Assembly: GCF_964642095.1 (NCBI RefSeq)
Contig: NZ_OZ209244.1
Span: 1,798,001-1,862,000, forward strand
Reading direction: 5' to 3'
From: Fretibacterium fastidiosum
GTDB lineage: Bacteria; Synergistota; Synergistia; Synergistales; Aminobacteriaceae
Length of the DNA stretch: 64,000 bases
Shown here piece after piece: positions 34,179 to 43,341 of the stretch (position 1 is the stretch's first letter; every line of letters begins with the position of its first letter). A program made the translations under genes and the position numbers. The notes under the pieces were generated by a model. It worked only from the letters and a program-made list of their open reading frames with translations, was not told where the DNA came from and searched no databases.

Positions 34179-36032
34179 TCAGAGCTGCGGCATCTCCTTG
34201 ATGAGTTCGGCAAAGACGGAGACGTCCTTCAGGAACTCATCGGCCTTTTCCACGGGGAGCGGCACGGAGAAGAAGAAGCCCTGGCCCGCCACGTTGTACT
34301 CCGCGAGCCACTGGTTCTGGTCCTTCGTCTCGATGCCCTCCGCCACGATGCCGAGGTTGAGGGAGCGGGCCATCTCGATGACGCTCTTCACCAGGCTTGC
34401 GGTCTTTCTGGACTTCAGCATCTGATCGATGAAGGAGCGGTCTATCTTCAGGCTGTCCACGGGCAGCTGGCTGATGTACTGCAGCGAGGAGTAGCCCGTC
34501 CCGAAGTCGTCCAGCGCGACGCTGATGTTGAGCTTCTTAAGCTTTTCCAAGCGTCCGCGCGCCTCCCCCAGGTTTTCCATCAGGACGTCCTCCGTGATCT
34601 CCAGGGTGAAGCGATCCGTGGGGAAGGTCACGTTTTTCAACTTCCCCTCGATGAAGTCGAAGAACGAAGCGTCCTTCAGCGAGAGCCCGGAGGCGTTGGC
34701 GTTGAGGTGGAAGTTCAGATTGGGGTACTTCCTGGTGAAGCTCTCCATGACGGCGAGGGCCTGCGAGACGATGGATCGGTCGATGGCCGTCAGCAGGCCC
34801 GATTCCTCCGCTTCGGGGATGAAGGCGCCAGGCGGCAGGATGTCGCCCGTTGGATGCCTCCATCGCGCCAGCGTCTCAAAGCCCAGGAGCTGCATGGTGG
34901 CCGTGTTGTAGATGGGCTGGAAGTAGGGGATGAACTGGTCGTTCAGAAGGGAGGTCTGGATCTCCGCAGTGACCTTCAGGATATCCTTGTGCTTCGCCTC
35001 CTTGTCCCGATGTTCCGTCGCGGGGGAGACGAAGAGGACGCAGCCCAGGCCGCGCTTCTTCGCCGCCTTCATGGAGCTCGACAGGCCTCCCAGCACCTGA
35101 AGCGCGGAGAAGTCCTTCGGGATGTCCAGCATTGCGGTGAGGCAGGCGCTTGGAAACACGCTGTCCCCGTCGATCCAGATGGGGAGGGAGATGAGCTTCA
35201 AGAGTCGGTCCAGGGTGGACTCCAGGTAGGATTGTGAGCTCACGCCCTTCAGGATCGCCATCACCTCGTCCCCGCCCGTGCGGAAGATCGTGGCGAAGCC
35301 GTGGAGGATGGTCTTGGTGCGCTCGATGACCTCGATCAGGACCTTGTCCGCGGTGTCGGAGCCGTACTGCTCGTTGAGCAGCTTGAATCGGTCCATGTTG
35401 AGAAGGATGACGCTGAAGGTGTAGCCGTCCGCGCTGTTCAGCTTGCGGAGCTCCTGGTTCAGGGAGTCCATGAAGCAGTCCCGGTTCGGAAGGCCCGTCA
35501 GGGAGTCGTAGTAGGCGATGCGCAGCAGGCGCTCGTTGGCGGCCTGCTGCTCGCTGAGGTCGAACAGCGCGGAGAGCGTGAGCTTGTACGCGTTCCACGT
35601 CACGGAGCCGGTTAGCTGCTTCACGGGCAGGGCCACCCCCTCGGCTCCCAGGAGGATGAGGGCCTGCCCGTCTGGAAGGTCCTGCCTCTCCCGCTCCGCC
35701 GGGTCCTGCGCGTCCTCGGAGTGAGGGTCCAGCTTTGCCCTGGGGACGAGGATGGAGGGGAGTTTTTTGCCCTTCAGGAAGTCCTCCGGGCCGTTGATCA
35801 GGGAGAGGAGAGCCCGGTTGGCGTACAGGATGCGGTCCTGCTCGTCGCTGATGACGAGGGGGACCGGCAGCTGATCCAGGATCGCATCACGGGAGGCCAG
35901 CAGCTGCTCCGTCGAAAGGGAGGCGGCCTGCCGCCCCGAAAGGGCCGAGTCTCCGTCATCCGCCGGCAGAAGCGCCGACAACGCCTCGTCCAGGAGGCCG
36001 AAGGATGGGGCGGCAGGTCGGAATGGCTTCAT
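34179..36032 (-). CDS. PAS-GGDEF-EAL cyclic-di-GMP signalling protein (GGDEV variant)
   Basis: Cytosolic 617-residue protein. A PAS-like domain (about 45-165; LDQLPVPLVISDEQDRILYAN) is followed by a GGDEF domain (about 170-330; YYDSLTGLPNRDCFMDSL) whose signature reads RTGGDEV instead of GGDEF. An EAL phosphodiesterase domain (about 355-610) follows. In the latter the signature is FETLARWRHP (Ala to Thr), and the metal/catalytic blocks LDDFGTGYSSLQY, LKIDRSFID and IVAEGIETKDQ are intact, so c-di-GMP breakdown is likely while cyclase activity is doubtful. No membrane segment is seen. It probably heads a unit separate from the GAF gene, which ends 25 nt upstream on the same strand. Confidence 0.93.
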   Translation of the reverse strand: MKPFRPAAPSFGLLDEALSALLPADDGDSALSGRQAASLSTEQLLASRDAILDQLPVPLVISDEQDRILYANRALLSLINGPEDFLKGKKLPSILVPRAKLDPHSEDAQDPAERERQDLPDGQALILLGAEGVALPVKQLTGSVTWNAYKLTLSALFDLSEQQAANERLLRIAYYDSLTGLPNRDCFMDSLNQELRKLNSADGYTFSVILLNMDRFKLLNEQYGSDTADKVLIEVIERTKTILHGFATIFRTGGDEVMAILKGVSSQSYLESTLDRLLKLISLPIWIDGDSVFPSACLTAMLDIPKDFSALQVLGGLSSSMKAAKKRGLGCVLFVSPATEHRDKEAKHKDILKVTAEIQTSLLNDQFIPYFQPIYNTATMQLLGFETLARWRHPTGDILPPGAFIPEAEESGLLTAIDRSIVSQALAVMESFTRKYPNLNFHLNANASGLSLKDASFFDFIEGKLKNVTFPTDRFTLEITEDVLMENLGEARGRLEKLKKLNISVALDDFGTGYSSLQYISQLPVDSLKIDRSFIDQMLKSRKTASLVKSVIEMARSLNLGIVAEGIETKDQNQWLAEYNVAGQGFFFSVPLPVEKADEFLKDVSVFAELIKEMPQL

Positions 36033-36057
36033 GGCTGTCCCTTCATCATATCAGTCC

Positions 36058-37413
36058 TTAAAACCGATGGAACTCGTAGGCTGAGAACTGTGCGATGAGG
36101 CGCAGAGCGGCCAGCTGATCCTTCGTCGGCGTCGCGCGGTCGTCCGACCCCAGAGCGGCGAGCCCTATCAGGGACCGGTCGTCGCAGATGGGGAAGAGGC
36201 AGGTCATGGAGGCCATGCTTGCCCACGGGCACTTGCCGAGCCCCCAGGCTTTGAGGGCGGTGTCGGCGCTGACGTCCCTGAGGTCGATCTGCGCCTCGTG
36301 GACCAGTGGAGCGGCGACGGGGAGGGACGTGAGGAGGACGCCCTCGTCGGGGTCGTCGGCCAGACGGTTGGTCCGTTTGGCCGCGCAGACGTACCCGCCG
36401 CGCGCCTGGTCCCAGATGGCCAGGATGCAGTTGGGGAGGCGGCCCTGTTCCATGAGGACGTCGGCCAAGAGAGAGCAGAAGTGGGCCCGGTCCGGCGCGC
36501 CCTTCAGGACCTTCAGGACGTTGGAGAGCGTCATGGCGGTGAACTCCCCGGCGAGGTTCTCCTCGGAGGCCCTGCGGCTCTGCTCTCTCAGGGCATTGAT
36601 GGCGATGGCCCGGACGGCCAGGTTCCCCAGCAGCTCCATGAAGTTCAGCACGTGGGCGTCCGGCAGGTTGTCCCAGGTCAGGACGCAGAAGAGGCGGAGG
36701 GGCTCCTCCGCGATGGGCAGGACTGCCTCGAAGGGTGCGCGGTCGGACCGGGTGAGGACGGGGGTCGGGGGGAGGTGCTCCTCCTGATACACCCCCGTCC
36801 GGTCCGGGACGGAGTCGGCCCGGCCGGCGATCGGCGTCAGGGCCGTGCCGTCGTCGTTGAGGATGGTCACGGTCTTGGGGAACAGGCTCTCGCGCAGGAC
36901 GTCCGCCAGAAAGGCGGTGAAGTACTGCAGCGGCATGGGCTCAAAGATGGACGCCAGCGTGTTCTTCGTGGTCAGGATCATGTAGGAGAGGCGGGAGAGG
37001 CGCTGTTCCGTGGCGTCGATCTTCTGGAAGGTCTGCCACAGACGGATCATCCCGGCGTAAGGCTGAATCTCCGAGAGCAGGGCGTCCTCCGGCCGCTTTC
37101 CCAGGAGGACGAAGATCGCCCACTGCGCCCCGCGGATGCGGAGGACGCAGGGCCAGGGGTCGCTGCCCCGCGCCGCCTCCACCTCGAAGGAGCCCTTGGG
37201 GGGGCGCTGGGGAAAGAGGGGCCCCAGCTTCAGGTCGGCCTCCTGGAACGTCAGGGAGTCGGGGGACAGCCCCACGGCGTCCAGAACCTGGTAGCCCGCC
37301 TCCCTGGGTTCGAGGATGAGGGCGGTCAGCCCCTTTGACCTGAGGAACTCCGAGAGGTACTCCAGCGCGCCCCCGGATACGATAAAGTCTATTTTGCGAT
37401 ACAGATCTTCCAT
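36058..37413 (-). CDS. GAF-domain protein of unknown role
   Basis: A 451-residue soluble protein on the minus strand, in the same orientation as and just upstream of the GGDEF/EAL gene, so they may form an operon. No catalytic motif is visible. The C-terminal third (FCSLLADVLMEQGRLPNC to DQLAALRLIAQFSAYEF) and the middle (FLADVLRESLFPKTVTIL) both look like GAF-type sensory domains joined by a helix. The ATG at 37413 is chosen because GGAGGTGGCATTC precedes it; the frame is open to 37629 but without a start signal. It could be the sensor feeding the adjacent c-di-GMP enzyme. Confidence 0.7.
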   Translation of the reverse strand: MEDLYRKIDFIVSGGALEYLSEFLRSKGLTALILEPREAGYQVLDAVGLSPDSLTFQEADLKLGPLFPQRPPKGSFEVEAARGSDPWPCVLRIRGAQWAIFVLLGKRPEDALLSEIQPYAGMIRLWQTFQKIDATEQRLSRLSYMILTTKNTLASIFEPMPLQYFTAFLADVLRESLFPKTVTILNDDGTALTPIAGRADSVPDRTGVYQEEHLPPTPVLTRSDRAPFEAVLPIAEEPLRLFCVLTWDNLPDAHVLNFMELLGNLAVRAIAINALREQSRRASEENLAGEFTAMTLSNVLKVLKGAPDRAHFCSLLADVLMEQGRLPNCILAIWDQARGGYVCAAKRTNRLADDPDEGVLLTSLPVAAPLVHEAQIDLRDVSADTALKAWGLGKCPWASMASMTCLFPICDDRSLIGLAALGSDDRATPTKDQLAALRLIAQFSAYEFHRF

Positions 37414-37650
37414 GAATGCCACCTCCGGCTTGAATGGCGCCCCCATCGACGTGGGGCGGTCGGTCAAAGACACGTCCTGGAGCGCCCTGGGGTCCGCATG
37501 TTTGGGAACGCGGACCTCGATGCGTTTTTGCCGCACTGTCCCCGCTATTCTATCGCTTTTCAGACAGAAAATCGACAATCCACGGACCCTTTCGATGATT
37601 TTCGGGAAAGGGTGGCGACGGGGCGCCACACGGGACCCTCCTGCTTGTAT

Positions 37651-37656
37651 TATAAT
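37651..37656 (+). promoter_or_regulatory. -10 box upstream of the CofE-like gene
   Basis: TATAAT in an AT-rich island (ATTATAATAGAAAAAATAC) 76 nt before the ATG of the CofE-like gene. No clear -35. The rest of 37414-37731 shows no gene. Confidence 0.5.
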
Positions 37657-37731
37657 AGAAAAAATACGGTATCACACTCTGCCGCCCTCCGCGTCGAGGC
37701 GGGGGACGGCGGCATCTGGAGGCTGAAAGTT

Positions 37732-38967
37732 ATGGAAGAGAAGCACGGGGTGGAAAGAGGCGGGCCCGAAGGGCACCGGCGTCGGGTCGGAGTTGAGGCC
37801 CACGGGATTCGGCTGCCCGTCATCCAGCGGGGGGACGACCTGGTGCGGATTGTGGCGGAGAGCCTGATCGAGGCGGCGCGCTCCCCCTACGCTCCCTTTG
37901 CCCTGCGGGACAGGGATGTCGTCGCGGTGACGGAATCCCTGCTGGCGCGGGCCCAGGGCAACGTCGTCTCCCTGGACGACATCGCCCTGGACGTCGCGGG
38001 GAAGCTGGATTCGGATGAGGTGGCCGTCGCGTTCCCCATCCTGAGCCGCAATCGGTTCTTCCCCCTGTTCAAGGCGCTGACGAAGGCCATTCGGGGCCGA
38101 GTGCACCTCTTCCTGTCCTGCCCCGCGGACGAGGTGGGCAACCACCTGGTGGACCCCATGGAGTACCTGAAGCGCGCGAGTGGCCTGCCGGAGTGCTTTG
38201 GCCTCGATGAGTTCCGCCGGCGCTTCGGGGAGTACCGCCACCCCTTCACGGGCGTGGACTACGTCGAGCTCTACAGGGGCGTGGCTCCGGACCGGATCGA
38301 GGTCCACTTCACGAACAACCCCCTGAACGTCCTGAAGGCGACGAAGTGCGTCATCATGGCCAACATCCACCAGCGAGGCACCTATGCGGCGCTTCTGAGA
38401 GAGCAGGGCGCGTCGGTCCTGACGCTGGACCAAATCTGCAACGCCCCGTTGCGCGACGGGGGCGGGTACAACGCGGAGTTTGGCCTGCTGGGGTCCAACT
38501 TCTCCAGGGAGGGCAGCGTGAAGCTCTTCCCCAGAGACGCGGAGCGCTTCGCCCTGGACCTGCAGCAGGAGGTCCTGCGGCGGTCCGGACGCAGGGTGGA
38601 GGCTATGGTGTACGGTGACGGCGCCTTCAAGGACCCCGCCTGCGGCATCTGGGAGCTGGCGGACCCCGTGGTGTCCCCAGGGTTCACGGAGGGGCTGCGG
38701 GGCACGCCCTCGGAGATCAAGTTCAAGATGGTGGCGGACAACGCCTCCGGGGACGCAGAGGCGGCCGTACGCGAGGCCATACGCTCCAAGCCCGCGTCGG
38801 ATGGGAAGGAGTCGGGGCTGGCGGAGTCCCGGAACGCCCTCGGTACGACGCCGCGGCGCTATACGGACCTCCTGGGCTCGCTGTGCGACCTGGTGTCCGG
38901 CAGCGGGGATCGGGGAACTCCCGTCGTACACGTCTCCGGGTACTTTGACTCCTGGAACGACGAGTGA
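37732..38967 (+). CDS. Coenzyme F420-0:L-glutamate ligase-like (CofE-family) protein
   Basis: Member of the F420_ligase (CofE/FbiB N-terminal) family, whose founding enzyme adds glutamate to coenzyme F420. Supporting stretches: RDRDVVAVTESLLARAQGN near the N-terminus, HFTNNPLNVLKATKCVIMAN, RDGGGYNAEFGLLGSN and MVYGDGAFKDPACGIWELAD. The product is 411 residues, longer than archaeal CofE (about 250). In bacteria lacking F420 such proteins have unknown substrates; I see no other F420 genes here. ATG 37732 has GGAGG nine bases upstream. A strong terminator follows at 39015. Confidence 0.8.
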   Translation: MEEKHGVERGGPEGHRRRVGVEAHGIRLPVIQRGDDLVRIVAESLIEAARSPYAPFALRDRDVVAVTESLLARAQGNVVSLDDIALDVAGKLDSDEVAVAFPILSRNRFFPLFKALTKAIRGRVHLFLSCPADEVGNHLVDPMEYLKRASGLPECFGLDEFRRRFGEYRHPFTGVDYVELYRGVAPDRIEVHFTNNPLNVLKATKCVIMANIHQRGTYAALLREQGASVLTLDQICNAPLRDGGGYNAEFGLLGSNFSREGSVKLFPRDAERFALDLQQEVLRRSGRRVEAMVYGDGAFKDPACGIWELADPVVSPGFTEGLRGTPSEIKFKMVADNASGDAEAAVREAIRSKPASDGKESGLAESRNALGTTPRRYTDLLGSLCDLVSGSGDRGTPVVHVSGYFDSWNDE

Positions 38968-39014
38968 CGGGCGCTCCTCTGGGCAGCCCTCTTAAAAAGC
39001 AGCACTTTTGCGCC

Positions 39015-39044
39015 GGACCGTCCTTGCGGGGACGGTCCCTTTTT
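39015..39044 (+). terminator. Rho-independent terminator after the CofE-like gene
   Basis: GGACCGTCC (39015-39023) pairs with GGACGGTCC (39030-39038), followed by CTTTTTG. Confidence 0.92.
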
Positions 39045-39261
39045 GTGGCGAGGGCAGGATGAGCGTGCCCTTTGGCCTTTTCGCAAGGGCGTTTTGGCGT
39101 TCCCCCTTCCCCCTCTTCGATCTTCACAGGAGCCCTTTGCCGCGTTCACATTGTTCTCATATCGGAGGGGTATTTTGTGCCGCATGGAGAGTGCTTCCGT
39201 GATGGACGGACCTCCCCTGCGAATGGCGCTGCGGCTGTCCCGATCCTGGGAAGTGCGTAGG

Positions 39262-39283
39262 ACAGGATACGCTCCTGTTTTTT
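39262..39283 (+). terminator. Small hairpin plus T-run in the leader of the TolC-family gene
   Basis: ACAGGA (39262-39267) pairs with TCCTGT (39273-39278) and runs into seven T residues. It lies 140 nt before the TolC-family ATG and could be an attenuator or the end of a short transcript begun after 39050. Otherwise 39045-39424 holds no gene I can support. Confidence 0.5.
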
Positions 39284-39424
39284 CGTCAAATGGCGGTTTG
39301 AAGTTTTGCGATGAAAGCGTAATCTGGTCCGCACAGGTTTTTTTCGTGAGGGGCTCTCTTCTTCCCTGTGGCTGTCCGGTGGATTGGAGCGATCTCCTTT
39401 TGAAGTTTGGAGGCTGAGAACGAC

Positions 39425-40774
39425 ATGAGATCGGAAAAGAGAAGAAGGGGCGGGAGCGCTGTTCTCCTTGCGGTCCTGCTCTGTTTGGTTCTGGCCGTCT
39501 TCCAGGCTTTCCCTGCACGGGGAGAGGAGACGGCCCGTACCCTGACGCTGGAGGACTGCCTGGCCTTGTCGGAGGCGAACCATCCCGACCTTGTCGGGGC
39601 GGACGCGAAGAGCGAGGCGGAGCGCCGGCGGCTCTCCCTGGCGGCCGCGGAGGACCGCCTGCAGGCGTCGGTCAGCGCGTCGGCGAACCGCTCCGAAAGG
39701 GAGGGGGCGTCCGCGGGCAGCAGCTACACGGTCGGGATTACGGCGAGCCTCAAACTCTTCGACACGAACCGGACGAAGTACGCCGTCGAGGCCCAGCAGA
39801 GCGTGCTGTCCGCCACGGAGGCCGAGGGAAGGAAGACGCGGCTGCAGGTCCGTGCCGGGGTCAAGAAGGCCTACATGGACCTGCTGCTGGCGGGGGAGGT
39901 CCGGGGCCAGAGGCAGGAATCGGTGGATTCGTTCCGGCGGCATCTGGAGCGCGCGAAGGGCTACTACGAGACGGGGCTCAAGCCGAAGATCGACGTGACG
40001 AAGGCCGAGGTGGACCTGGGGAACGCCCAGCTGGCGCTGGTGGAGGCGGAATCTGAGGTTCGGGTTGCGCAGGCCGCGCTGCTGAACGCGATGGGCGTGG
40101 ACTCGATGGGGCCGTTCGAGGTCCGGATGGCGGAGCGCAAGCTGCCGGAGGCGGCGGAGGACGATGCCGAGGCCCTGGCCCTGGAGCACCGTCAGGATTA
40201 CGCGGCCGTGGACCTGCGGACGCTCGCCGGAAAGGCCGAGGTGCGCTCCGTGGCGCGGGGCTCCTCCCCTAGCCTGTCGCTGAGGGGCGGGTACAGCGCC
40301 GGCGGCGAGGAAATCTCCTCGCTCAGCTCGGAGTGGAACGCGGGCCTTTCCCTCACCGTCCCCGTCGTCGACGGGGGGGCGACGGCGGCCCGAACGGATG
40401 CTGCGAGGGCTCAGGTCAAAAGCCTGGAGGCGGCCCGCGAGGCCCTGCGGCAGAACATCCTTTTGGAGGTCCGCAAGGCCGTTCTGAACGTCCGCAACGC
40501 CAGGGAACGCATCCGCATCGCGGGACTGACGGTCGCCCAGGCGGAGGAGAACTACTCCCTGGCCGAGGGGCGCTACCGGACGGGCGTCGGCGATTCCCTG
40601 GCGCTCTCGGACGCGCTTTTGGCCCTCACCGACGCACGGCTCTCCGTCTACCGGGCCCGCTACGACCTCCAGGTGGCCCAGTTCGCGCTGGAGAGCGCGA
40701 CGGGGGTCGAGCTGACGGAGCCGGAGGGCTCCCCGAAGGAGGGGGAGGGTAGGGACGGCGAGTGTTTTTCATAA
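39425..40774 (+). CDS. TolC-family outer-membrane efflux protein
   Basis: Outer-membrane channel component for efflux or type I secretion. A signal peptide (SAVLLAVLLCLVLAVFQAF, cleavage near ARGEE) leads into two repeated helical halves: LTLEDCLALSEANHPDLVG and GLKPKIDVTKAEVDLGNAQL in the first, and a second with AGLTVAQAEENYSLAEGRYRTG read in parts and LALSDALLALTDARL. The length of 449 residues is normal. ATG 39425 has TTTGGAGG upstream. The last residues (about 15, ending GECFS) and the stop codon lie in a dispersed repeat that begins near 40725, so the native C-terminus was replaced. The nearest HlyD/ABC genes are 20 kb away. Confidence 0.9.
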   Translation: MRSEKRRRGGSAVLLAVLLCLVLAVFQAFPARGEETARTLTLEDCLALSEANHPDLVGADAKSEAERRRLSLAAAEDRLQASVSASANRSEREGASAGSSYTVGITASLKLFDTNRTKYAVEAQQSVLSATEAEGRKTRLQVRAGVKKAYMDLLLAGEVRGQRQESVDSFRRHLERAKGYYETGLKPKIDVTKAEVDLGNAQLALVEAESEVRVAQAALLNAMGVDSMGPFEVRMAERKLPEAAEDDAEALALEHRQDYAAVDLRTLAGKAEVRSVARGSSPSLSLRGGYSAGGEEISSLSSEWNAGLSLTVPVVDGGATAARTDAARAQVKSLEAAREALRQNILLEVRKAVLNVRNARERIRIAGLTVAQAEENYSLAEGRYRTGVGDSLALSDALLALTDARLSVYRARYDLQVAQFALESATGVELTEPEGSPKEGEGRDGECFS

Positions 40775-41052
40775 GACGCGCCTGTCTGACATTTCCCGCC
40801 AACGCCTCCACAAGGCAATCCATTGCCTTGCTTCGGCACAGCCGACCGACACGACGCCGACCGCCTGTCGGCGTCCGTAAGTCGTGTCGTCTGGCTGAGC
40901 TGCGGAAGTCCCCCGGACTTCCTTCGCCCTCAGCCGCCTTTGGCGGCACCTCCCCTAAGGGGAGGCGAGGCAACCCCTCCGACCAAAGTCTGCCTCCCCA
41001 ACAAGGGGAGGCAGACCATAGTATCTCTTTAAGTTAAGAGCGATTGGGATTG
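40762..41052. mobile_element. MITE-like element, copy 3 (inverted, overlaps the TolC-family stop)
   Basis: Bases 40762-40934 are nearly identical, in reverse orientation, to the 174-bp core of the element at 21415-21588. They contain nested palindromes: GAAGTCC/GGACTTC, CGACACGAC/GTCGTGTCG and CAAGGCAAT/ATTGCCTTG. Further right are CCTCCCC/GGGGAGG arms and, at 41034-41052, GTTAAGAGCGATTGGGATT, a degraded version of the terminal repeat. Similarity to the family also runs leftward into the TolC-family coding sequence (GGCTCCCCGAAGGA near 40730), so the left terminus is lost or hidden there. Confidence 0.75.
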
Positions 41053-41071
41053 GCCCTTCAGACTTTAGCAA

Positions 41072-43198
41072 TCAGCCTTTTAAAGCCGCCCTCCCGGCGC
41101 CCGAAGCGCCCGCGGACACCTTGAAGCGCGAAAGGGCCCCCTTCAGTCTGTCCGCCAGGACCGCAAGGCCGTCCGCCTGCTTCGCAACTTCCTCCGCCAC
41201 CCTGGCCGTCTCATCCGAGGAGCTCTGTATCCTCTCCATGTTCTGAAGCATGTCCACCGTCGATTTTGTCGCGGCATCGATGCCCGAGGCGATCTCCCGA
41301 CTTGACGCTGCCTGCTCCTCCGCCACCGCCGCGATGTTCTGGATTCGGTCGTTCGCCTTGTCTATCTGCCCCATGGCCTCGTTCAGGGACTCCTTGGCCT
41401 TATCCGCCTTCTCCGTCGTCCGCGTCAGAAGCTCAGAGGACTCCGTGCTCGAATTCATCGTGTCCCTCGCCCCGGCCTGCAGCGTCGTGATCAAGCCCTT
41501 GATGTTGTTCGCCGCCTGACCGGAATCCTCCGCCAGCTTACGGACCTCCTCAGCGACAACGGCAAAGCCACGCCCGGCCTCTCCGGCCCGCGCCGCCTCG
41601 ATCGCGGCGTTCAGCGCCAGCAAGTTCGTCTGATCCGCTATCGACGTGATGACCCCAACAAATCCGCTGATCTGCCCCACGGATTCCACAAGCTCGCGGA
41701 GCCTCTCCCCGCTCTCCTCGGACTTCTTGAACAGAAGGCCCATATCCTCGATCGTCTCCTGTACCATCTCCACCGCCTGGCCTGAGACCACCGTGGTCTG
41801 AGAGATGAACTCCGCACAGTCCGTCGCCGCCTGTGCCGCGGTCATCGACGCCGCGGACATCTCCTCCGTCCCCGCGTTGCTCTCCTGCAGCGATGACGAG
41901 TTCGACTCGCAAAGCGACACAACGCTCTCTATGGCCTGTTTTGCGTTTGCGATGGACTCGCTGGACTGACTTGACGAGGTGCGCATCGTGTCCGCGCTCT
42001 CTGCGCTGCGCTCCGCAATCTCCATGGCTTCCGTTATCGTCCGGCGCTGTGCCCCAACCATCTCGATGAGGGCATCCGACAGCTTGCCCAACTCGTCGTT
42101 CCTCTCCTCGCCCAGATCCGCCCGTGTCAACGTCAGGTCCCCGCCCCCAGCCCGTTCTGCCACGGACACCAAAAGCGAGAGCGGCTTCGTGATCATCCGT
42201 GAGATCAAAAACGCTATCAGCAGCCCGACAACCACAGAGACCACCGTCAAGGCAATCAACATCAGGACGGAGAGGCTCAAATTGTCATCCGTTTGAGTGA
42301 TGATTCCCCTCGTGCGTTTCTGCGACACATCGAAGATGGCGTCGCTCAGCTCGTCCAGGTCGTCCCCCTGCTGTTTGACGATCTTTGTGAGCTCGCTGAT
42401 TCGGACGAGCTGGTCCGCCAGCTCCCTCACGCCAGTCGAAAAGGCGTGCAGGTGCGTCAGTGCGTCCGCAAGGTCTCTGCGGATCTCCTCCGAGCGCGTA
42501 TCATCCAAAAGCTTCTGTCCCCGCTTCCCCATCGCGTCCACCCGCGAGAGGATGGCATCGATGCCCGAGACGTCACGGTTCGCCATCACCCAGGAGTAGC
42601 TTCTGCGGACCTCCCCTATCTCCGTGGTCAGCGCCTCGCCCTCGCGGACCCTCTCGAGCCTGCGCTGGGCCTCGGTGGCGTTCCCTGCCGAAATGTCATT
42701 CTGCAGCTTCCGGTATATGGGCACAAGGGCTTCGTTGAGCTTGTCCAAAAACTCCTGAGAATCCTTGGCCAGGCCCTGCACCGTGTTCCGCTTCGCCTCC
42801 GCGAGGGAGACGACCTCCTCCATGTTTTTGGAGTAGGCCTCGAGGGGACCCTTCAGGTCCGAGATCCTGCTCAGGGCGACCAGTCGGGGGTCCTCCCGAT
42901 ACATCCTCTCACCACGGGCGATACCCTCCTCCAGGGCCTTCAAGGAGTCACGCCCTGTCTTCATATCATCGGCGTCCTCCGCGTACAGATATCCCCTGGC
43001 GGAAAAGCGCAGGCCGCTTATTCCGTCGTTCAGGTCCGTGATCAAAGCGAGCACCTCGGATATCTTCGCCATCAAGCGGTTGTCCTCCTGCACCCCCGAG
43101 ATCTTCGCCCGGGAAAATGCCACCGCGACGACGAACACCAGCAGCACCAGCCCAAACCCCAGAGATAGCTTCAGCGAAATCCTCATGTTGCGAAACAT
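41072..43198 (-). CDS. Methyl-accepting chemotaxis protein
   Basis: Transmembrane chemoreceptor that controls CheA. From ATG 43198 there is a first membrane segment (SLKLSLGFGLVLLVFVVAV), a periplasmic helical sensor of about 270 residues of the four-helix-bundle type, a second segment (VLMLIALTVVSVVVGLLIAFL) and a HAMP domain. A long cytosolic coiled coil follows, with the highly conserved hairpin tip ITSIADQTNLLALNAAIEAA and GRGFAVVAEEVRKLAEDSG. It lacks a C-terminal CheR-binding pentapeptide. TTG 43216 and GTG 43207 are in-frame alternatives, but GGAGAG is best spaced for 43198. It gives the flagellar genes of this window a sensory input. Confidence 0.94.
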   Translation of the reverse strand: MFRNMRISLKLSLGFGLVLLVFVVAVAFSRAKISGVQEDNRLMAKISEVLALITDLNDGISGLRFSARGYLYAEDADDMKTGRDSLKALEEGIARGERMYREDPRLVALSRISDLKGPLEAYSKNMEEVVSLAEAKRNTVQGLAKDSQEFLDKLNEALVPIYRKLQNDISAGNATEAQRRLERVREGEALTTEIGEVRRSYSWVMANRDVSGIDAILSRVDAMGKRGQKLLDDTRSEEIRRDLADALTHLHAFSTGVRELADQLVRISELTKIVKQQGDDLDELSDAIFDVSQKRTRGIITQTDDNLSLSVLMLIALTVVSVVVGLLIAFLISRMITKPLSLLVSVAERAGGGDLTLTRADLGEERNDELGKLSDALIEMVGAQRRTITEAMEIAERSAESADTMRTSSSQSSESIANAKQAIESVVSLCESNSSSLQESNAGTEEMSAASMTAAQAATDCAEFISQTTVVSGQAVEMVQETIEDMGLLFKKSEESGERLRELVESVGQISGFVGVITSIADQTNLLALNAAIEAARAGEAGRGFAVVAEEVRKLAEDSGQAANNIKGLITTLQAGARDTMNSSTESSELLTRTTEKADKAKESLNEAMGQIDKANDRIQNIAAVAEEQAASSREIASGIDAATKSTVDMLQNMERIQSSSDETARVAEEVAKQADGLAVLADRLKGALSRFKVSAGASGAGRAALKG

Positions 43199-43341
43199 AC
43201 AGTTCACTCTCCTCAAAATAGCGTCCTGCCCCGATAGCCGATTCGAAAACGCTCCCTATATTAAAGCCAACTCCACGGATAATGTCAATAAAATTCCTGG
43301 CAAGTTCAATAACTTAAACTGTTTTTTCAAAAATATAGTAA

